The notes: a model not told the origin generated them from the sequence alone. Counted from the first letter of the stretch, positions 25,058 through 33,848 are shown. The stretch is DNA of 64,000 bases from Pseudoroseicyclus_A sp041714655 (GCF_041714655.1 NZ_CP168219.1:930001-994000); one strand, 5' to 3'. A program made the numbers and translations.

Positions 25058-25744
25058 TCAGCCCTTCGCCCGCGCGATCAGATGGGCGGCGCCCTCGCGG
25101 ATGTCGCGGGCGATGGCCTCGGCGGCGGCCGCTCCGTCGCCGGCCTCCAGCGCCTTCACCGCCTCCTCGTGATAGTCGATCTCGAGGATCGCCGAGAGCT
25201 CGCCCTCGAAGCTCGCCCCGAAGTTGCGCAGGAAGGGGCCGACGCGCAGCCACAGGGTCTCGATGAAGAACTCCAGCTGCGGATCGCCGCAATGCCGGTA
25301 GATCGAGAACTTGAAGTCGTGGTTGCGGGAGAGATAGGCGCCGATCTCTCCCTCCCGCGCCGCCTCCGTCAGCTTGTCGCAGCGGCTGCGGATGGCGCGG
25401 AGGTTGTTGCCGTCGATGTTGGGTGCGGCGAGCGCGGTCGCCCGCGCCTCCAGCAATTCGCGCAGGCCCATGAGCTGGGCGAATTCCGCGATGGAGATCT
25501 CCGGTACCTGCATCGAGCCGTTCGGCATGGCGTTGAGGGCGCGGAGCGCCTGCAACCGCGCGAAGGCGCTGCGGACGGGCATGTCCGAGGTGCCGAGCTC
25601 CTTTGCGACCTTGCGGGAGGTCAGCTTCTGCCCCGGCGCCACTTGTCCCGACATGATGGCGCGCATGATCTCCGCCTGCACCTGCTCGTGCAGCGGCTGC
25701 GCCTCGATGGCGCGAAAACCGACAGGAGTTGTGCTGCGCGCCAT
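25058..25744 (-). CDS. GntR family regulator, FCD type
   Basis: The 228-residue repressor or activator has an N-terminal winged helix at about 16-80 (LHEQVQAEIMRAIMSGQVAPGQKL, then GTSDMPVRSAFARL). A C-terminal all-helical FCD domain spans about 90-225 (LRELLEARATAL, NHDFKFSIYRH, DYHEEAVKALEAGD), which usually binds a small organic acid with a metal. It is convergent with NylB copy 1 and divergent from copy 2. It probably controls the amidase/aminotransferase operons, possibly through the GATCGCA-containing element at 25907-25920. Confidence 0.9.
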   Translation of the reverse strand: MARSTTPVGFRAIEAQPLHEQVQAEIMRAIMSGQVAPGQKLTSRKVAKELGTSDMPVRSAFARLQALRALNAMPNGSMQVPEISIAEFAQLMGLRELLEARATALAAPNIDGNNLRAIRSRCDKLTEAAREGEIGAYLSRNHDFKFSIYRHCGDPQLEFFIETLWLRVGPFLRNFGASFEGELSAILEIDYHEEAVKALEAGDGAAAAEAIARDIREGAAHLIARAKG

Positions 25745-25906
25745 GGGGCACCTCCGGTAGGTATCTGACCATATCGGCGGCGGGGCGACAAGCGCGGGGC
25801 GGGGCGGCTAGGGGCCTGAATCGGCGGGGCTTTCCGTGCCGGAGCTTGCGGGCGGGCAGGGGAGGACGGTCGCGGCGGGTTTCGGGTCGCACATATCCAG
25901 ATTCGA

Positions 25907-25923
25907 GATTGTAGATCGCATAA
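25907..25923 (+). promoter_or_regulatory. Putative operator/-10 region before NylB copy 2
   Basis: gattgtaGATCGCA (25907-25920) matches 15893-15906 at 11 of 14 positions and runs into CATAAT (25918-25923), a possible -10 box. It lies in the 231-base divergent region between the FCD regulator and NylB copy 2. Binding by that regulator is an inference. Confidence 0.4.
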
Positions 25924-25975
25924 TTTCGGCTAGGCTTTGCCCGAAACATCAAGCCAGCGCAGAGGCTTCCACGCC

Positions 25976-27142
25976 ATGACCGCCCAAGAGACCACCTCCG
26001 CCCTCCCGGAGTTTTCCCGTGCCGAGGTCACGCTGGGCAACTGGCGGATGCGCCCCTGGTCCGTCTGGGCCTTCCAGCATGTGGGCGAGATCGTCCCCTC
26101 TGTCCATCTCACCGGAACCGGCGTGCCGGAAGAGCCGGCGCCGGGGCTGGAGGCGCTCGGCGATCCGCTCCTACCGCTGGCGGCGGGGGAGGGGCGCCTG
26201 CCGGCGTTCCTCGCCGACATCGAGGCGGATTCGCTGGTGGTGATGCGCGAGGGCCGGATCGTCGCGGACTGGGCGGCGCCGCATTGCGACCCGGCCCTGC
26301 CGCATATCGTCTTCTCCGTCACCAAGTCGGTCGCCGGCATCCTCGGCGCGATGCTGGCGGTGGAGGGCCGGCTCGACTACGCCGCCCCCGTCAACCGCTA
26401 CCTGCCCGAGGCCGCCGGCTCCGCCTTCGGCGATGCGACGGTCGAGCAGCTTGCAAACATGCAGGTTAGCCTCGATTTCGATGATGCCTATCTCGACAGG
26501 ACCGGCGCCTTCGACCGCTACCGCCGCGCCACGCTCTGGAACCCCGAGCACGGGAAGGTGCCGGCGCCGGATCTCAGGGGCTTCCTCTGCGCGATGCAGA
26601 AAGGGCCCCTGCCGCATGGCGCCGCCCATGCCTATCATTCGCCCTGCACCGACATGTTCGGCCTTGTGCTCGAGGCCGCCTCCGGCCGCCGCTTCGCCGA
26701 TCTGCTGCAGGAGCGGCTCTGGCGCCCGCTCGCCCTTCGCGGCCCAGGCGCGATGACGGTCGACCGGGCCGGCGCCCCCCGCGCCGCGGCCGGCCTCTCG
26801 ATGACCGCCCGCGATCTGGCGCGCGTTGGCGAGGCCTTGCGGCTCGGCGGCGCCGGGGTCATCCCGGGGCATTGGATCGAGGGGCTCTGGGCCGGAGGCA
26901 ATAGCGACCTCTGGGCGGCGGGGACGCAGAGCTTCCTCTTCCCGCGCGGCAGCTACCGGCACTACTGGTACAATTCCGGCGAGGGCGAGCTCGCCGGAAT
27001 CGGGATCCACGGCCAGTGGCTTTGGATAGACCGGGTAAGCTCGACGGTGATCGCGCTGCTGTCCTCCAACGCCGAGGTCAACGATCAGGGGGTGGAGGCG
27101 CGGACGATTGACGGGCTGCGGCGATTGGCGAGAGGCGGCTAG
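25976..27142 (+). CDS. NylB-like serine amidase, copy 2
   Basis: The 388-residue protein is a clear paralog of the protein encoded at 23888. Shared stretches include VTL-NWR-RP, FQHV-EIVPS and GAFDRYRRATLWNPE. The catalytic motifs are S114-V-T-K117 and Y220-H-S, with HGQWLW near the C-terminus. The ATG at 25976 is preferred over a TTG 39 bases upstream because it matches the length of the paralog. There is no signal peptide. It is a single gene divergent from the FCD regulator. Two different amidases may handle linear and cyclic, or different-length, amides. Confidence 0.84.
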   Translation: MTAQETTSALPEFSRAEVTLGNWRMRPWSVWAFQHVGEIVPSVHLTGTGVPEEPAPGLEALGDPLLPLAAGEGRLPAFLADIEADSLVVMREGRIVADWAAPHCDPALPHIVFSVTKSVAGILGAMLAVEGRLDYAAPVNRYLPEAAGSAFGDATVEQLANMQVSLDFDDAYLDRTGAFDRYRRATLWNPEHGKVPAPDLRGFLCAMQKGPLPHGAAHAYHSPCTDMFGLVLEAASGRRFADLLQERLWRPLALRGPGAMTVDRAGAPRAAAGLSMTARDLARVGEALRLGGAGVIPGHWIEGLWAGGNSDLWAAGTQSFLFPRGSYRHYWYNSGEGELAGIGIHGQWLWIDRVSSTVIALLSSNAEVNDQGVEARTIDGLRRLARGG

Positions 27143-27260
27143 GGAATTCCAGGGAAGCAAATGCGGCTCAAGATGCCGCATGCGCCTTCCAGGATTGGGC
27201 AGCTCAGGCGACAAAAGACTCCCCCCTTGATGCTAGGATGCAAGTCGTCTGCCCGTTCAG

Positions 27261-28445
27261 TCATGTCACCCGGTTGTGTTCGTTCAGCGCCCGGTCCGTC
27301 TGCCGGGCGACGATCAGCACCGCCCCGCCCAGGACCATGAACGCCAGGCCCAGGCTGCTCGCCGCGGCGAAGACCCCGACGGCCGGGGGCAGGACCAGCT
27401 GGGCGAAACGGTTGCCGGTCAGGCGGAGGGACAGGGCCAGGCCGCGGGCGTCGGGGGGAACGATGCTGGCGATCCATGACATCGAGAGCGGGATCGAGAA
27501 GCCGGCGCCGAGGCCAAGGAAAACCATCGAGACGATCAGCGCCCAGGCGGGGAGGCCGGCGTTCATGAGGCAGAGGGCAATCCCGGTCAGGGCCAGCGAG
27601 CCTGTCAGGAGGAACCGCCGGCCGAACGCTGCCAGAAACCACTGGAAGAACAGACGTGACGCCAGGGAGGTGCCGGCCCGGAGGGAGAGGAGGGAGGCGA
27701 CCATAGCGGCGGAAATGCCGGCGCCGGCGCCGATGGCCGGCAGGTAGACCACGAGCAGGTCGATGGCGCAGATGACCGCCACGCCGCCCATGATGGCGGG
27801 GCGGACGCCGGGCGAGCGCAGGAGGGCCCACATCGGGATGTTGGTCCGTTCTGTTGAGCGTGGCCGCGCCGAGCGGAAGTCGATCAGCAGGATGCCGCAG
27901 AGGGACAGGGCGGAGAGCCCGGCCGCCGTCAGGAACAAGGTGCCCGTCTGAGGGATCTCGCGGGAGCCGCCGATCATGCCCACCACCATCGGTGCGATGA
28001 CCTGGCCGAGCGCGATCAGCACGGCGTATTGGCCGAAGCGGCGGTCCATCTGCCGATCCTCGCCGGCGGATGCCATATAGGCGTGCTGCGACAGCATGCA
28101 GGTGACGTGACCGAGCCCCAGAACGGCGCTGGCGAGCACCAGCCCCCAGGGGCTGAACCCCAGAACGATCAGCCCGATGCAGCCGGCGCTCATGCCGATG
28201 CCACCGGCCAGCATCGCGCCCCGGGCGCCGCGCCGGTCGATCCACTGGCCTGTCAGGGTCGCCCCGAGGAGCGGCAGCACGGAGAAGCTGGCCGCGATGA
28301 TCCCGATCCAGAGCTCCGAGGCGCCGAGTTCGATCGCCCGGTAGGATGTGGTGACGCGGGCGACGATCACGACGAGCTGGGTCACGAGGACATGGGTGAT
28401 CAGCCCGGCGAGCGACAGCCCGGGCCGGGCAGGGGTGTCAGTCAT
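27261..28445 (-). CDS. MFS transporter
   Basis: The 394-residue inner-membrane protein has about twelve hydrophobic segments in two halves. The loop after helix 2 has the MFS motif GQWIDRRGARGAML (G-x-x-x-D-R-x-G-R-like). The FFQWFLAAFGRRFLL loop is the counterpart in the second half. The start ATG at 28445 lies eight bases inside the cupin gene. It is last in the transporter/cupin operon. Whether it imports or exports cannot be told; drug-efflux-like MFS proteins are the nearest type. Confidence 0.83.
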   Translation of the reverse strand: MTDTPARPGLSLAGLITHVLVTQLVVIVARVTTSYRAIELGASELWIGIIAASFSVLPLLGATLTGQWIDRRGARGAMLAGGIGMSAGCIGLIVLGFSPWGLVLASAVLGLGHVTCMLSQHAYMASAGEDRQMDRRFGQYAVLIALGQVIAPMVVGMIGGSREIPQTGTLFLTAAGLSALSLCGILLIDFRSARPRSTERTNIPMWALLRSPGVRPAIMGGVAVICAIDLLVVYLPAIGAGAGISAAMVASLLSLRAGTSLASRLFFQWFLAAFGRRFLLTGSLALTGIALCLMNAGLPAWALIVSMVFLGLGAGFSIPLSMSWIASIVPPDARGLALSLRLTGNRFAQLVLPPAVGVFAAASSLGLAFMVLGGAVLIVARQTDRALNEHNRVT

Positions 28446-29196
28446 CGTGCTGCCCAGCGGCTTCATAATCCCCGGCATTCGCCACCCATCCCTTGGCGAT
28501 GAAATCGGCACGAGGCGGGCTGAACATCTCGATGACCAGATGATGGTCGTCTCCGATGCCTTCGGTGGTGTGAAGATGCCCGGGCGGGATCTCGACGAAG
28601 GTCTCGGGGCCCGCCTCGATATGCTGGTCCGGCATCCAGCTCGTCGCATCCGGCCCCCAGGGCAGGCGCAAGTGGTGGATGAATTGCCCCTCCAGCGCCA
28701 GAGCCCCCTGACCGAAGTCATCGTGCAGATGGGGGCTGAGCGTCCGCCGGTCGCGGGGGCCGTCATACTCCGTCCAGTTGATGCTCATGACCTCGCTCTG
28801 GATCAGGCGGAGGCGAGGATTGCCCGGCATGGTCGGCAAGGTGCCGACGTGGAGCACCGCGACACGCCCGGCGCGGGATCGACGCCGGAAGATGCCTTCG
28901 GGGCGCGCCACGGGAGAAAGCAGATAGGCCGAGACACCCGCCGCGAGCCGGGCCTTCACAGGCCCTGCCGGCAGGATCGCCACGCTTCGGGTGGGCAGCT
29001 CCACCTCATCTGGCGACAGGAGTGTCACGCCCCCGGACGGGGCCGCGAGGATGGTCTCCCACGGGTCGGAGGCCTCGAACGTGCCGGCGCCGCTCCACCG
29101 GCGGAGGCGGAAGGTGTCACTCTGGATCTCGCCCTCAGGGGTCCACCCGACAAGGCGTACGCCCTGCTGCGCTGCCTGGGCCGTTCGATCGGTCAT
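28438..29196 (-). CDS. Cupin-domain protein
   Basis: The 252-residue protein has a double-stranded beta-helix core in its C-terminal half. Its candidate metal ligands are the two His of SPHLHDDFGQG and the later HLH in IPPGHLHTTEGIGD. The N-terminal half (about residues 30-110) looks like a second, degenerate cupin lacking His ligands. No enzyme name is supported. It lies between the flavin-reductase-like gene and the MFS gene. Confidence 0.72.
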   Translation of the reverse strand: MTDRTAQAAQQGVRLVGWTPEGEIQSDTFRLRRWSGAGTFEASDPWETILAAPSGGVTLLSPDEVELPTRSVAILPAGPVKARLAAGVSAYLLSPVARPEGIFRRRSRAGRVAVLHVGTLPTMPGNPRLRLIQSEVMSINWTEYDGPRDRRTLSPHLHDDFGQGALALEGQFIHHLRLPWGPDATSWMPDQHIEAGPETFVEIPPGHLHTTEGIGDDHHLVIEMFSPPRADFIAKGWVANAGDYEAAGQHDD

Positions 29197-29221
29197 TCCG
29201 GCTCGCTCCTGACCAAGGCGC

Positions 29222-29887
29222 TCAGCTCCGCCGCTTGAACTTGGGAGGCAACTCGAAAATGTCGGTCGTGCTCAGGTACTGGATGCCGCCCAGACGGGCC
29301 ACCGGCATCGCCTCCACGGTCTTGAACCGGCCCTGAGCGTCGATGAGGTCCGCGCGCATGTGTATGCCGACCACCTTGCCGAAGACGACATGACTGTCGC
29401 TCTCCACCTCGGTCGTCGCCTTGATGTGCAGGACGTGCCAGAGCCGGCATTCCATATGCGCCGGCGCCCCCGCGACGCGCGGGGCGGCGACCTTGCGGGA
29501 TGCCAGCTTCGTTAGCCCGGCCGCCGCGAACTCGTCCGTGCCGGCGGGCAAGGGGGCCGAGCTTTCGATCATCGCCTCCTTCTGGCCGAAGCTGGCCATG
29601 TTAACCACGAATTCCCCGGTTTCGAGGACGTTGGCGAGGGTGTCCTTCTGCTCGCGGTCTTCCGGCGTGTTGCAGGAGAACATGACGATGGGCGGCGCCG
29701 AAGAGGCGACGTTGAAGTGCGAGAAGGGCGCGAGGTTGGCGCGGCCCGCGCCGTCGAGCGTGCTGATCCAGCCGATCGGCCGCGGGGCCACGAGCTCGTT
29801 CAGGAAGGCCCGCCGGAAGCGGCCCTCCGCCGGATCGACGAAGGTATGGCCCGGGCCCTGGCCCGGATCATCGGGCGCCGCGCTCAT
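29222..29887 (-). CDS. Flavin reductase-like FMN-binding protein
   Basis: The 221-residue protein is of the flavin-reductase-like / DIM6-NTAB split-barrel family. Characteristic features are LVAPRPIGWISTLDGAGRANLAPFSHFNVASSAPPIVMFS, DTLANVLETGEFVVN and GKVVGIHM. Such proteins bind FMN and either reduce free flavin for a monooxygenase or act directly. No partner monooxygenase is in the cluster. The start overlaps the tctA stop by four bases. Confidence 0.87.
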   Translation of the reverse strand: MSAAPDDPGQGPGHTFVDPAEGRFRRAFLNELVAPRPIGWISTLDGAGRANLAPFSHFNVASSAPPIVMFSCNTPEDREQKDTLANVLETGEFVVNMASFGQKEAMIESSAPLPAGTDEFAAAGLTKLASRKVAAPRVAGAPAHMECRLWHVLHIKATTEVESDSHVVFGKVVGIHMRADLIDAQGRFKTVEAMPVARLGGIQYLSTTDIFELPPKFKRRS

Positions 29888-31380
29888 GCCGCTTTCCTGC
29901 GATTGCGGGCGTTCGAGACGAGCGTCCAGACCAGCAGCACCAAGGTCACGGCCAGGATGACGGCTGTGATCGGGCGGGTGACGAAGATCGACAGATCGCC
30001 GCGCGACAGAAGCAGCGTCCGGCGGAAGTTCTCTTCCAGCATTGGCCCCAGCACAAAGGCGAGGAGGAGCGGCGGCGCCGGGAAGTCGAAGATGCGCATG
30101 ACGTAGCCGAGGGCACCGAAGAAGAGCACGACCCAGACATCGAAGGCGCTGTTGCTGACCGTGTAGGTGCCGACGCAGACGAACATCAACACCGCCGGAA
30201 AGAGCAGGTGATAGGGGATCGTCAGCAGCCGCACCCAGATGCCGATCAGGGGAATGTTCAGCACAAGAAGGAGCAGGTTGCCGATCCAGAAGCTCATGAT
30301 GAGCCCCCAGAAGAGCGAGGGCTGCTCGGCCATCAGGTTCGGCCCCGGCACGATGCCGTGGATCAGCAGGGCCCCCAGCATGATCGCCATCGAGGCGCTG
30401 CCGGGGATGCCCAGGGCCAGGGTCGGGATGAAGGCCGTCTGGTCGGAGGCGTTGTTCGAGGCCTCGGGCGCCATGATCCCCTCGATCGCGCCGTTGCCGA
30501 AGCGGGAGGGGTCCTTGGCGATGCGCTTCTCGAACGCATAGGCGATGAAGGCCGCGACGGAGGGGCCGGTGCCGGGCAGGGTTCCGAAGAACGAGCCGAT
30601 GCCGCTCCCCCTCAGCATGGGGCCCCAGGAGGCGCGCCATTCCTCCTTGGTCGGTTTCATCGCCTTAAAGGTCAGCGTGGCGGGGTCGATCTCCTTCACG
30701 TTGACGCGGCGGACGGAGGTAATGACCTCCGCGATACCGAAGATGCCCATCGCCAGCGCCACCAGCGAGATGCCGTCCGACAGTTCGTAATGGCCGAAGG
30801 TGAACCGGTTGACGCCCGTGTACATGTCCATGCCCACGGTCCCGAAGACGAGCCCGACGACCACCATCGCGAGCCCCTTGGCCGGCGCGCCGGTCGACAC
30901 CATCGAGGCGGCGACCAGACCCATGACCATCAGCGCGAAATACTCCGGCGAGCGGAAGCTCAGCGCGAAGCCGGCAATCGTCGGCGCGAAGAGCATCAGG
31001 AGGATGATCCCGACCGACCCGCCGAAAAAGGACGCGACCGTGGTCATGAAGAGGGCCACGCCGGCGCGCCCCTGCCGGGCCATCGGGTAGCCGTCGATCG
31101 CGGTGACGGCATTCGCCGGTGTGCCGGGCAGGTTCAGCAGGATCGACGCCGTGCTGCCGCCGTAGGTCGTCCCGTACCAGATGCCCGCCAGCAGGATCAG
31201 CGCAGTCGTCGGATCGAGGTGAAAGCTGATCGGGAAGAGGATCGAGATGGCCGTGAGAACCCCGATGCCGGGGATGACCCCGAGGAGCGTGCCCAGAAGC
31301 ACGCCCAGGAAGCAGTAGGCCAGGTTGGTCAGGCTGAGAGCCGTCTCGAGGCCCAGGACGATGTTCGAGAAAATGTCCAT
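29884..31380 (-). CDS. tctA: Tripartite tricarboxylate transporter, large permease TctA
   Basis: The 498-residue inner-membrane protein has the TctA signature in its first third: LLGTLLGVIPGIGVLTAISILFP and YGGSTASILLNLPGTPANAVTAIDGYPM. A second copy of the motif, GTLPGTGPSVAAFIAYAFEKR and TLALGIPGSASMA, is in the second half. It works with TctB (one-base overlap upstream) and the binding protein TctC. The substrate is probably an organic acid. Confidence 0.95.
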   Translation of the reverse strand: MDIFSNIVLGLETALSLTNLAYCFLGVLLGTLLGVIPGIGVLTAISILFPISFHLDPTTALILLAGIWYGTTYGGSTASILLNLPGTPANAVTAIDGYPMARQGRAGVALFMTTVASFFGGSVGIILLMLFAPTIAGFALSFRSPEYFALMVMGLVAASMVSTGAPAKGLAMVVVGLVFGTVGMDMYTGVNRFTFGHYELSDGISLVALAMGIFGIAEVITSVRRVNVKEIDPATLTFKAMKPTKEEWRASWGPMLRGSGIGSFFGTLPGTGPSVAAFIAYAFEKRIAKDPSRFGNGAIEGIMAPEASNNASDQTAFIPTLALGIPGSASMAIMLGALLIHGIVPGPNLMAEQPSLFWGLIMSFWIGNLLLLVLNIPLIGIWVRLLTIPYHLLFPAVLMFVCVGTYTVSNSAFDVWVVLFFGALGYVMRIFDFPAPPLLLAFVLGPMLEENFRRTLLLSRGDLSIFVTRPITAVILAVTLVLLVWTLVSNARNRRKAA

Positions 31381-31829
31381 CAGAACGACCAATCGAACAT
31401 GCGGATCGGCAGGCCCAGGGCAAAGCCGAAGATCAGGTAGGCCAGAAGGCACAGGCCGGCGATCAGCAGGATCAGGCTGACCGGGTGCACCTTCAACTCC
31501 GCGAGGGATGAAATGGCGACGACCGCCACCACGGCCGGGATCAGACCCGCGTGCGGGATGACGTAGGCAAAGGCCGCAACGCCTGCGAGGACGAAGAGCG
31601 GCGAGTAGATGCGCACTTCGATGGGCGGGCCGGAGCGGGACCAGGCCGGGACAGCAATGATGACGCCGAGGAGCACCATCAAGAGGCCAAGCCCGAAGGG
31701 ATACATCCCCGGGCCCATCCGCCGGATCGTGCCCATCTCGTAGCTGTTCCACGCGTAGATCGTCACGGCCAGGCCTGCGATCCCGAGCAGCAGCCCTGCC
31801 AGAATATCGCGATAGTCTCTGCTCTGCAT
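31380..31829 (-). CDS. tctB: Tripartite tricarboxylate transporter, small permease TctB
   Basis: The 149-residue membrane protein has four hydrophobic segments, as expected for TctB: LAGLLLGIAGLAVTIYAW, GLGLLMVLLGVIIAVPAW, LFVLAGVAAFAYVI and LILLIAGLCLLAYLIFGFALG. The GPGMYPFGLGLLM motif after the first segment is typical. It begins 63 bases after the hydrolase stop region and overlaps tctA. Confidence 0.9.
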   Translation of the reverse strand: MQSRDYRDILAGLLLGIAGLAVTIYAWNSYEMGTIRRMGPGMYPFGLGLLMVLLGVIIAVPAWSRSGPPIEVRIYSPLFVLAGVAAFAYVIPHAGLIPAVVAVVAISSLAELKVHPVSLILLIAGLCLLAYLIFGFALGLPIRMFDWSF

Positions 31830-31892
31830 GTCCTCACTCCCTCCAACTCCCGTGACTGCGGCGCCACTCCCCCCGGGGCGCGGGCGGCCGGG

Positions 31893-32903
31893 CTACCCGG
31901 CCGCCCCCTCGCGCTTTTTCCGCCGTTCGATCGGGTTCGACAGGCGGCCGAGCCCCTCGATCTCGATGTCGATGGTGCCGTCCATCTCGTGCATGTTGAT
32001 GTTCCGGTGGCCCGCCGGGAAGCGGCCGACCCCTTTCGCCGAGGTGCCGAAGCAGATCACGTCGCCCGGCTCCAGCGTGAAGTAATGGCTCGCTTCCGAG
32101 ATGACCTCTTCGACCTTGAACCGGTAGGACGAGGTGTTGTCCACGGCAAAGGCCTCGCCGTCGATCCAGCCGGCCACGTCCAGATCATTTGGGTTGCCGA
32201 CCTCGTCGCGGGTCGTGACCCAGGGCCCCATCGGCCCGAAGGTATCGCTCGCCTTGGACCGGGAATGGTAGACGTAGTAGACGTCCCGGTCCTCCTCGCC
32301 GTAGCGGTTGCGCCACCCGAAGTGGTGCGGGCGCAGGAGCTCGGGCTCGCGGGTCGTGGCGATGGAATCCAGCCCGAACTTCAGCCCGTGCGAGGTCACA
32401 TCGTTCATGATGGAATAGCCGAAGACGGCGTCCAGCGCCTCGTCGACGCCGATCTCCTTGCAGCGGCGCCCGATGACGCAGGCGAGCTCCAGTTCGGGGA
32501 TGGTCTCGCCGTAATGTTCCTTGATGACGATCGGCTTGCCGTGCCCGGTCAGCGCAGAGGGCGCCTTCAGGAAGAAGTTGGGCACGCCGGGATCGACATG
32601 CGCCGCCTTGCGGATCCCCATGTTGTTGAAGGCAACGCCGAGGATCTTCGACGGGGTCGGCTGCGGCGGCAACCAGGAGAGGCCCTCCGGGTCCAGCAGA
32701 GCCGGGGATCCGGGGTCGACGGCGGCGATGGCCTCGCGGGCCCTGTCCAGCATCTGCGGATCGGCGATGATCTCGGCCAGCGTCGCGGGCGCGTCGCCCA
32801 GTCCCGCCGCCTCAAAGGCGAGGGAAAGCGGAACGATCCCATTGTCGCGCGTTGCTGCCACAAGCACCGGTTTCCCGCCGATCTCCACCAATCCGAACTT
32901 CAT
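31893..32903 (-). CDS. Fumarylacetoacetate hydrolase (FAH) family protein
   Basis: The 336-residue enzyme has the FAH fold used for hydrolysis, hydration or decarboxylation of keto acids. The region ILGVAFNNMGIRKAAH opens the fold. Metal ligands are suggested by PELELACVIGRR (E-x-E) and the Asp in IMNDVTSHG. The GDVICFGTSAKGVG motif lies near the end. The ATG at 32903 is preferred; frame upstream has no similarity. It is the first gene of the operon with tctB-tctA and divergent from the IclR gene, under the operator at 33024-33044. A 10-bp hairpin arm overlaps its stop codon. Confidence 0.87.
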   Translation of the reverse strand: MKFGLVEIGGKPVLVAATRDNGIVPLSLAFEAAGLGDAPATLAEIIADPQMLDRAREAIAAVDPGSPALLDPEGLSWLPPQPTPSKILGVAFNNMGIRKAAHVDPGVPNFFLKAPSALTGHGKPIVIKEHYGETIPELELACVIGRRCKEIGVDEALDAVFGYSIMNDVTSHGLKFGLDSIATTREPELLRPHHFGWRNRYGEEDRDVYYVYHSRSKASDTFGPMGPWVTTRDEVGNPNDLDVAGWIDGEAFAVDNTSSYRFKVEEVISEASHYFTLEPGDVICFGTSAKGVGRFPAGHRNINMHEMDGTIDIEIEGLGRLSNPIERRKKREGAAG

Positions 32904-33023
32904 ATTTTGCACATCCGTTGTTGCAGGCCCTCCGGGCCCCCGCTGCCATGAGCCGGGCACGCCTGCGTGACCGATTGAAGTCACCATATCAGCGGGTGGC
33001 GGGCGGTCTTGTCCGGCGAGCGG

Positions 33024-33044
33024 TTGTTCCATATCGTGGAACAA
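33024..33044. promoter_or_regulatory. IclR-type operator, copy 1
   Basis: An inverted repeat has half-sites TTGTTCCA (33024-33031) and TGGAACAA (33037-33044) around a 5-bp centre. It lies between the divergent FAH and IclR genes. The same element is found upstream of tctC at 35680. It is the natural candidate binding site of the adjacent IclR protein. Confidence 0.75.
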
Positions 33045-33089
33045 GCGGCCGGGATGCCCTCCCGCTGTTCGAGATCGGAACGTCGCGCC

Positions 33090-33812
33090 ATGCCCTACAA
33101 GAACGCCCTGGAAAAAGGCCTTCACGTGCTCGAGCTGGTGAATGACCGGGTGACCGTCCGCGTCAAGGAACTGGAAGAGCTGACCGGCATTCCGTCGCCC
33201 TCGCTGGTGCGGATCCTGCGCACCTTGCAGGACATGGGCTATGTCGTGCAGGTGTCGCGGAATTCCGGCTACCGGGTGGCCTCACGGGTCATGGCGCTCA
33301 GTTCCGGCTTTCACGGCGCGCCCAAGATCGTCGCGCAGGCCGGCCCCTATCTCGACGATCTGACCCGGCGAAAGCTCTGGCCGGCCTCTCTGGCCAGTCT
33401 CGACCTCGACGCGATGGTCGTGCGCTACAGCACGATTCCGATCAGCCCCTATTCCCACAAGCAATCCACCATCGAGCGGCGGCTCAGCCTGGCGAAAAGG
33501 GCCCACGGCCGGGCCTATCTCGCCTTCTGCACACGGATCGAGCGGCGCTCGCTGTTCTCGCGGATGCCGGAAGAGACGGTCCGTGGGCTGGAGCCGATGC
33601 TGGCGCTCTACAAGCAGCGGGGCTGGGCGGTGCGGGACCCCTCGCTGGAGCCGCAGACCAACTCCATCGCGGTGCCGCTGATCGACAAGGACCGGCGCCT
33701 GCAGGGAACCATCGGGTTCACCTATTTCCGCAAGGCCGTCGATGCGAAGGAGGAGAGGGTTCTGGCGGAGGAGTTGCAGCAGACGGCCGCGCTGATCGTC
33801 AGCGAGGCGTGA
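33090..33812 (+). CDS. IclR family transcriptional regulator
   Basis: The 240-residue regulator has an N-terminal winged helix at about 8-65 (KGLHVLELVNDRVTVRVKELEELTGIPSPSLVRILRTL). The C-terminal effector domain has SLAKRAHGRAYLAF and SIAVPLIDKDRRLQGTIGF. The ATG at 33090 is preferred; an upstream in-frame start would place the operator inside the gene. It is divergent from the FAH-tctBA operon and convergent with the RraA-like gene. It probably governs both halves of the cluster through the two matching operators. Confidence 0.92.
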   Translation: MPYKNALEKGLHVLELVNDRVTVRVKELEELTGIPSPSLVRILRTLQDMGYVVQVSRNSGYRVASRVMALSSGFHGAPKIVAQAGPYLDDLTRRKLWPASLASLDLDAMVVRYSTIPISPYSHKQSTIERRLSLAKRAHGRAYLAFCTRIERRSLFSRMPEETVRGLEPMLALYKQRGWAVRDPSLEPQTNSIAVPLIDKDRRLQGTIGFTYFRKAVDAKEERVLAEELQQTAALIVSEA

Positions 33813-33835
33813 CAGGCCGCCCCGCGGGCGGCCTG
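33813..33835. terminator. Bidirectional hairpin between iclR-type gene and rraA-like gene
   Basis: A perfect 10-bp stem, CAGGCCGCCC / GGGCGGCCTG, has a 3-base loop (33813-33822, 33826-33835). It starts at the base after the IclR stop codon and lies between two convergent genes, so it can serve both. No long T-run is present. Confidence 0.65.
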
Positions 33836-33848
33836 CCGGTCTCGAATC

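Noticed and set aside
23888..27142. Beta-lactamase resistance genes
   Set aside because: The serine hydrolases have the superfamily fold and SxxK but no signal peptide and closer NylB-like motifs, and they sit in a catabolic operon. Antibiotic resistance is not supported.
31882..31906. Terminator between the FAH gene and tctB
   Set aside because: The hairpin arms span the FAH stop codon and the T-rich side faces the opposite strand from the genes. The FAH and tctB genes are close and likely co-transcribed.
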